Shown here piece by piece: positions 58,071 to 64,000 of a stretch of DNA of 64,000 bases; positions within the stretch are counted from its first letter, which is position 1, and each line of letters opens with the position of its first letter. Both the position numbers and the translations under genes were made by a program. The stretch covers positions 868,001 through 932,000 of the forward strand of contig WUJK01000007.1 in assembly GCA_011317545.1 (NCBI GenBank), written 5' to 3'. The notes below the pieces were generated by a model, which did no database searches, had not been told where the DNA came from, and worked only from the letters and a program-made list of their open reading frames with translations. The DNA is from Coniella vitis (Eukaryota > Ascomycota > Sordariomycetes > Diaporthales > Schizoparmaceae).

Positions 58071-59050
58071 GGCCTCCTAGCTACCTGAATGACGGGGGTG
58101 GCGATGCATGTCTTGGAGAAAGAGGCAGCTTATGAGCTTGACAGAATTTGTGTTCTTTTTTTTTTTTTTTTTCCTTTGCATACTAGTTGTTGAAATATTT
58201 GGCATGAAGTAGTGGGGGGGCGACTTGACGTCTTTCTGGCCTACTATAACGACCCTCTTTGTGTATCAGCCTGGCAACCCGGCCGCTTCTTACGGCCGTT
58301 GGTTCAAGGGAGAGAGTATGTGGTGTTGTAGGTGGGTGGATCGCCACTTTTTTTTTGACGATGGGGAGAAGGAAGTATCTGCCTGGGCTAGGCTACAGAC
58401 TCCCATGGGTATCGAGAGGAACGAGATGGCAAAGATTTGGTGTTGGCGGGAAGGATGAGGGGGTGGTTCGGTGGGCAGGGCGGTGTTTATACAGTTGTGG
58501 TCTGACGAGATGGGCTGTGAGATGTCCGCCACCAAAAGGGAATAAAATAAAGATGGTGCTTACTGTGTATAAGTGAACTAGAAGGCCGTATTTCGTGCCA
58601 ATCGAAAACGGAGAGTGAGAGAAAGCTAGGCAAAGAGGTATGCGATAGCGGTGAGGATTGAGATGATAGCGTGGAAGCAAGCAAGCACGGTTTGGTCATT
58701 ATGTGGTGGCTTGTCCCAAAGCTGTGTATTCTGCATCGAACGGTATTGTCCTGGATCCTCATCTTTTTTTTTTTTTCATTACAATAAGAGTCAACTGTTG
58801 AATGACAGACACAACATGCCCGACTTGTGACTGTGACGCGCAAGTAAGAAGGGCAGAAACACGGAATCTTCAGCTTGCTGCTTTACACAGTCAAGATCAG
58901 TCTTTCGGCCTCTTTCGAATCAACAGTATAACTGACATCTGAAATAAACACGGCTTATGCAACTCCACCCGTTTCAGGCTTTACCGGCCCTCGGGCTACC
59001 TGTACTATACACACACACACACACACAAACCCAACAAACAGCCAGCCCAT
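58071..59050. other. Intergenic region
   Basis: Several T tracts (58157-58172, 58764-58777) and a (CA)n run near 59009-59028 just beyond the ligase stop. No coding frame was supported. Confidence 0.5.
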
Positions 59051-61145
59051 CTACAGCCTCGCCGCGCCATCCTTCCTCCTCTCATTATCGTACAGCACAA
59101 CCTCCACACCGCCCTTGACACTCCCATCCTTCATCACCCGCCTCAGGATCTTCCCACTCGGCGACTTGGGAATCGCCTCGACAAAGACAACTCCTCCCCT
59201 CAGCCACTTGTACCGCGCCGTTTTGGCCTCCACGAGCGCCTTGATCTCTTGCGCCAACTTTGCGATTCCCTCTGGTCGTTGCTGCGGCTGCGGCTGCTGC
59301 TGCTGCTGCTCCTTTTGTCGCCTCCACTGCTGCAAGAGCCCGCCATCTCTCGGCACGACATATGCCCGCGGCCACTCCGTCTGCGCATTCTTGTCAAACA
59401 CCCCCACGACACCTGCATCAGCAACTGCCTCGCTGCTGCACAGCACCGCCTCCAGCTCTGCCGGCGCCACCTGGAAGGCCCGGACTTTGATCAGCTCCTT
59501 GAGGCGGTCTGTGATGCGCACTGCGCCGCGCGCGTCGAGGTAGCCGACATCGCCCGTGCGGAACCACCCGTCGGGGGTGAAGGCTGCGGCCGTGATGGAC
59601 ATGTCTGGCTGTTGCTGTTGCTGTTGCGACGGCAGAATCCCCCCGACCGGCAAGTACGCAGAGAGTAAGCATGGCGAGCGAACAAGTATCTCCCCAGGCT
59701 GGTTCACCCGCGCCGCTCTGGTCTCTCCCCCCTTGAATTCTTGCCCCTCGGCCGCAATCATCAGCTCGACCCCCCAGTGCGGCAGCCCGCAGTCCCCCGC
59801 GCCAGCCTGCATGGCCTCGTGGCTCGTGCCGCGCTGCAGCGAGGTGCTACACGTCTCGCTCAGCCCGTAGCCCATTCGCACACGGAACCCCAGGCGCGCG
59901 TACACGGCGACAATGACCTCTTGGCCCAGCGGCGCGCCGCCCGTGACGCCCGCAATGACGCTCTGGAACCCCGCCCGGTACCGGTCCACCACCGCCGCCT
60001 TGGCGAGCATGACCGCCACGGGGGGCGCCATGTGCAGATAGGTCACGTGGCGGGCCGCGACCGCCGCGCACACGGCCTCGAGCTGGAACGCCTGCATGAG
60101 GTAGGTCGTGGTGCGCGTGCAGGGCGTCAGGAGGAGGATGTTGCAGAGGCCGAACACGTGGTAGAAGGGGACGTAGCCGAGCCAGCGCTGGTGGAGCCCC
60201 GGCCGGTGGATGTCGCCGGCGTCGTGCCAGAGCGAGGCTGTTGTGAAGACGAGGGCGTTGTGCGAGTGCAGGACGCCCTTGGAGCGCCCCGAGGTGCCCG
60301 AGGACCAGAGGATGACGGCTGTGCGGGTTGCGGCTGCGGCTGGGCTGGGTAGCTGGAAGGGGGCGAGCGTTGCGGTGCGCTGCGAGGGCATCAGAAGGGT
60401 GGACCAGTCTTGCTCTGTTTGCGCGGCTGGGGGCGAGGAGGCGGGTGGCGGCGAGAGAAGGGCGGCGGGATACTGGTCAGCGGGCACATCGACGGTGAAG
60501 AGGGGCACCTTTGAGAAAAGGCCCTGGTCCTCCTGCGCCTGGAGGGCTTCTCGCATGGCGCCCAGACAGGCCTTGGCCGTGATGATGGCGCGGGGCCGCG
60601 CATTCTGGAGGATCCAGCCGAGTTCGCTCGCAGTCAGGGCTGGCGAGGCAAGCGACGCTGTGAGGCCCGCGGCAAAGACGCCGAACAGGAGCGAGACAAA
60701 GGGGAGGGAGTTGGGGAGCTGGATGAGAACCACGGGCGCTACTTCGGGGTGCTGGCACGTCGGTGTCTGCGGTAAAGTCTGAATGTCTTGTGGATCCAGG
60801 CCGAGGAGGCGCAGGTTGGCGGCCACGGTGAGCGCATCTTTCTTTGCTTGGGCGTAAGTGACGAAGCGCTCTAGTGGAAAGTCGTGCCATTAGCAGGTGG
60901 GCAACATTGCACAAGAGTTCGATCTGGTACAAGATTCAACGCAACACAAACGCCACTATACCTGTCTTGTTGTCGACAAAGATGGGCTGCGCCTCATCCA
61001 CTGGCGGCAGCACCTGTTTTGCAGGCACATGGTCGCCCTCTTTGCAGAAGGGGTCGCCAAAGACAAAGTTGAAGATGTCCGTTTGGGGATAGCGGCCTGG
61101 GGGCGCGCCGCTGTACGCCGCCAGCCTGTCCGCACTGCTAGCCAT
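59051..61145 (-). CDS. 4-coumarate-CoA-ligase-like acyl-CoA synthetase, PTS1-like C-terminus
   Basis: Exons 60962..61145 and 59051..60870, joined over a 91-nt intron (GTATAG donor, CCACTAG acceptor), give 667 residues. It belongs to the ANL adenylating superfamily: carboxylate plus ATP gives acyl-AMP, then the CoA thioester. Marks in order are VVLIQLPNSLPFVSLLFG, the P-loop WSSGTSGRSKGVLHSH, YLHMAPPVAVMLAK, MGYGLSETCS, GWFRTGDVGYLD, ITDRLKELIKVRAFQVAPAELE and IPKSPSGKILRR with the catalytic Lys. The protein ends ARL, an accepted peroxisomal PTS1 form, so fatty or aromatic acid activation in peroxisomes is likely. A Gln-rich insert (QQQQQPQPQQ) lies before the C-terminal domain. The substrate is not known. 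Confidence 0.88.
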
Positions 61146-61180
61146 GGTTCGTGTTGTGCTGTGTCCGCCTTGCTGCACAG

Positions 61181-61243
<63 letters not shown>

Positions 61244-61989
61244 CGCTCAACAGGTGTGGCTGGTGGTAGAAGTGTTGTTGAAGCAGGAGTCGAGCAACCA
61301 ACAGCAACAGCAGCAACAGCAGCCACAATAAAAACACCTCGAGACCACACAGCCTTGCTTCGGACCCGGCAAAAGCAAAGCAAGGCAAGGGCATAGGGCA
61401 GCGGCCGCTTGTACATGCGTAAACTTGGTCCCGATGATTATCCGCAAGGCCGGCAAAATGGCTCGGCTTTTGTGCTTAGCGTTTTCCAAGCCACAAAGGC
61501 TTAACCAAGGACAGGATGGATCAACAGCTTGGTAGGACAGGTGAAGAGGGTTGCGGCCATGCAACACTTGGACGCACAGTCCAAGCACGAGAGATGTACC
61601 GTCGACTGATGTACCGTTCCCACGGCGCCGCCCACACCTCGGCTTTGCAAACCCTGAAGCCAGCATGTCATGGGACATGGGGAGAGGCTCCTCCAGCCCA
61701 AGGCTCGAGCCAATGTAGGTTGCAATGTAACATTGACGACTCCCAACCCCGCACTCAGCACGGCAACTACCGACGAGTACTGCACGTTGAGCCGAAAGAG
61801 GTGACGATGGCGGTTGTGGTTGGCTGTGGAAAAGGATAACGTCGCTTTCATGCGTCAATCAGGGTCCCCCGATGCCTTGCTGTGCCTTCTTTGCTGTAAG
61901 CGATTGGCCATCAGAATGCTCGGATACAAACGGGGCCGCACACGTCGTGGTCCTGCTTTCTGTGGGTTCTGGGTGAGCGCGCATGCTGG
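61146..61989. other. Intergenic region with a TG microsatellite
   Basis: Promoter and leader of the CoA ligase. A pure (TG)n tract of about 60 bp lies at about 61182-61241, only about 40 bp before the ligase start codon. A CAG-rich run lies at 61299-61323. Confidence 0.6.
61182..61241 (+). repeat. (TG)n microsatellite in the ligase leader
   Basis: About 30 uninterrupted TG units, one of the longest simple repeats in the window, in the 5' leader of the CoA ligase. Confidence 0.9.
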
Positions 61990-63338
61990 CTACATCGCCG
62001 CAGCATGCCTGGAAGTAGATCTATGCCTGCAGGTGAGATGGGAACTTGTTTGCCCGTGTGAAAGCTCATTGAATGAATGCTCGCTGATCCACCGGGCCCC
62101 TGCTAGCCCTCTTATGCTTTTCGCGTGCGTCAAAGCTTCGCTCGTGTCCTTTTTCCCCTCTGGCAGGGCGAGAATGTCGTCCACAGTGACCGCTTGGCCA
62201 GTCGCAATGGACCGATTAGCAGCAATGCCCCGTCAGGATCGACGCTGCGCCGCCCAGATGGCTTGCTGCGCGTCGATAACTCGTCCGACACGGGCTCCGC
62301 AAACAGATCCTGCAGCAGAACCGAATCGCCGCCGCCGTGCGCCCCCTGGCTTTCCTCAAGCTCAATCTCGCGAGGCTTTTCAAACAGCGGCCGCAGCAGG
62401 ATCGTCCTGCGCTCCAACGAGCCCTCGAGCTCGAGCCGCCCGCTCGTTGCGTTAAAGCTGGCGCGGAAGCCCTCCCAAGGCGCGCAGGCTGTCAGTCAGC
62501 GAGCAGGTCATGACAGCGCCATTCTTGTAGCGCACCGGCAAGTTCAGGGTGTCCTCGATGCTGATTCCATCGCCAAAGACACTCTGGTTACGGTAGTAGG
62601 CATCCTCGTGCTCGGCATCCAGATACATGCATGGGCTTGAGGTCCGCATTGCCGGCCATGTGCAGCGCAAAGGGATCTGTTGCGGCCACATGGCTCAAAG
62701 GTGCTCTTGTGGACGAGCAGGCCCCGCTGTTGCGCTTGTCGCGGTGCCAGCGGCGGAAGTAGTTGGCGCCGTGGGACGTGTTTGAGCATCCACTCAAAGT
62801 GGACGCTCGTGACCTTGCCAATGGCGCCAGACTGCAGGATCTCAAAGACCTTGGTGTTGTGGGGAGCATAGCGGTAGTTGAATATTCTGTCGACGGCTTT
62901 GAGGATTTCCATGCACCGAGGAGCGTCGATGGGTCACTATTTCTCGGTCAGAAAACAAGTCCGAACAAGCATATTGGTGTCTGGGGCCAAGGACAACAGT
63001 CCTGGACGGACTTACTTGGCTTCTCGGTGATAACATCACAGCCGCACTCCAGAGCGCGCACAATGCAGATATTGAGCGTCCTGTCGGGGCCGGTGGTGAC
63101 GATGACCTCGTCTGGCTTGGCGCCAGCGGCAAGGTACGTGGGCACCCTTGCCGTGGCCGAGCGCGTCGAGTCTGCTGTTGGCATAGTCCATGCGCGTCTG
63201 GTTGGTGTCGCAGAGAGAGCGACAATCCGCGACGTCCTGTTGAAGTCGGTGGCGATGGCCGAGTAGGAGAAGATGGGACCGCCCGCCCGTGCCGACGAGG
63301 GCATGTCGCGTCTTCTTGGTCGTCGTGTCGGTGTTCAT
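61990..63338 (-). pseudogene. Decayed Gfo/Idh/MocA-type oxidoreductase
   Basis: Family pieces follow in the right order but in changing frames. From ATG 63338: KTRHALVGTGGR (NAD-binding GxGxR region), then IFSYSAIATDF, DTNQTRMDYANSRL, KPDEVIVTTGPDR, CGCDVITEKP, an intron-like GTAAGTCC, FNYRYAPHNTKV, GAIGKVTSVHFEW, GANYFRRWHRDKR, LVHKST, DPFALHMAGNADLKP, YLDAEHED, GISIEDTLNL, LRPLFEKPREIELEE and VDDILALPEGKKDTSEA. Shifts occur at about 63285, 63214, 63145, 62930, 62782, 62723, 62630, 62497 and 62258, mostly +1/-1 in short runs plus a CT and an ATGC duplication. About 24 nt before FNYRYAP and about 150 nt after LVHKST, present in intact relatives, appear missing. No single frame codes a working enzyme. 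Confidence 0.8.
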
Positions 63339-64000
63339 GGCGGCGGCTGCAAGTGCCTCGTACAGAACTCACTGGGGAGAGCCATTTTGAGCGTGGAAAT
63401 GAGCTTGTTCTGGGCTTCTCAGAGGGACACACACGTAAATATATATATATATATATGTGCATCTGCTGCCAACCCTTGGAGGAGCGTGTGCCGTTGCGCC
63501 CAAACAGAAGTCGGCCGTCGTTAACCCGGAGCCGAGAATTGCCAGAATGGTCATTCTCGCCGGGGCGCTGCGCCTGCTGTGGGCCACCCACTGCAAGCCA
63601 CTGTGGGGGCCCCGAAGCCCACTGGTTCTCAGTGCTGCGGGCGCCTCTTGACGCACCCACAGCGGGTTCGGTCAGCAGCGTGTGGCTTGCTCATCCTGGG
63701 AAAACCTGGGGAAGGCCCTTCAGGGTCCACCCACTGGAAGCCCCAGTGAGCCAGTGGACAGGCTTGACGACCAATCTCGTGCTTGGCCATCCCCTCCTGT
63801 GACCACCAAGCAGAACTTGGCCAGCAGCCTTTGATCCAACGGTCCACGCACCACAGCGTCAAGCCAGACAAAGGAGTCACAGCTGATGCGCAGGCCACAT
63901 AGGATGCAGCAAGCTCGACATGGGCAGAGAAGATGAGGATGATGAAGAGAGGAGGGGAAGCTGGCCGTTGGCTTCTGGCCCTTGTTTTCTCTGCCTTTCG
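63339..64000. other. Right-edge region without a supported gene
   Basis: An (AT)n run at about 63438-63456 is the only clear feature. Frames are open over short distances only. Confidence 0.5.

Noticed and set aside
59741..60352. 203-residue plus-strand ORF antisense to the CoA ligase
   Set aside because: Shadow of the ligase; His/Arg-rich composition without any family motif.
1..64000. Search for a biosynthetic cluster, CRISPR array, phage-like or virus-like genes
   Set aside because: No PKS, NRPS, terpene synthase, cluster regulator, spaced repeats or viral proteins were recognised; the neighbouring metabolic genes look unrelated.

Overview
The window is nuclear DNA of a filamentous ascomycete (Pezizomycotina, most likely Sordariomycetes, perhaps Hypocreales). 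The signs are genes cut by many short introns (about 45-230 nt) with GTRAGT-type donors and CTRAY-like branch sites, C-ending codons in the coding exons, a textbook class II hydrophobin, a secretory lipase, an S10 carboxypeptidase, a 2EXR protein, a HAM1-like protein and a fungal C2H2-like finger protein. I found no rRNA, no convincing tRNA, no CRISPR and no intact transposon. All exon structures come from reading splice signals and checking reading phase by hand; no alignment or RNA evidence was available.

Left part (1-16990): the 3' portion of a C2H2-like finger gene (minus), a TMEM135-like membrane protein (minus), a BTB/POZ protein (minus), a metallo-beta-lactamase-fold protein (minus), an ammonium permease (plus) with GATA elements upstream, and a convergent zinc alcohol dehydrogenase (minus). 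An AT-richer, gene-poor block follows (about 17.2-19.0 kb).

Middle (19077-31499): a small secreted protein ending in 61 uninterrupted Asp/Glu residues (minus), an SMP-30/gluconolactonase-like protein (plus), a small protein with a GYGNAN hexapeptide repeat (plus), two unrecognised multi-pass membrane proteins (minus) and an ArsB/NhaD-like ion permease (plus).

Right part (31836-64000): an S10 serine carboxypeptidase (minus), a gene-poor 4.2 kb stretch, the hydrophobin (plus), an Mpv17/PMP22-family protein (minus) sharing a 0.6 kb divergent promoter with a HAM1-like protein (plus), a secretory lipase (plus), a small gene of unknown function (plus) convergent with a large secreted GH106-like glycosidase (minus), a 2EXR protein (plus), an intronless TPR protein (plus), an unknown acidic protein (minus), a possible small one-TM protein (plus), a peroxisomal-type 4CL-like acyl-CoA ligase (minus) and, at the right edge, a Gfo/Idh/MocA oxidoreductase decayed by at least nine small frameshifts and two internal deletions (minus).

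The genes do not form an obvious biosynthetic cluster or defence system. Several act at the cell surface or outside (carboxypeptidase, lipase, glycosidase, hydrophobin, acidic protein), and several handle small molecules (ammonium permease, alcohol dehydrogenase, lactonase, CoA ligase). The least ordinary items are the poly-acidic secreted protein, the localized pseudogene, the small gene at 47.7-48.2 kb and the GYGNAN repeat protein.
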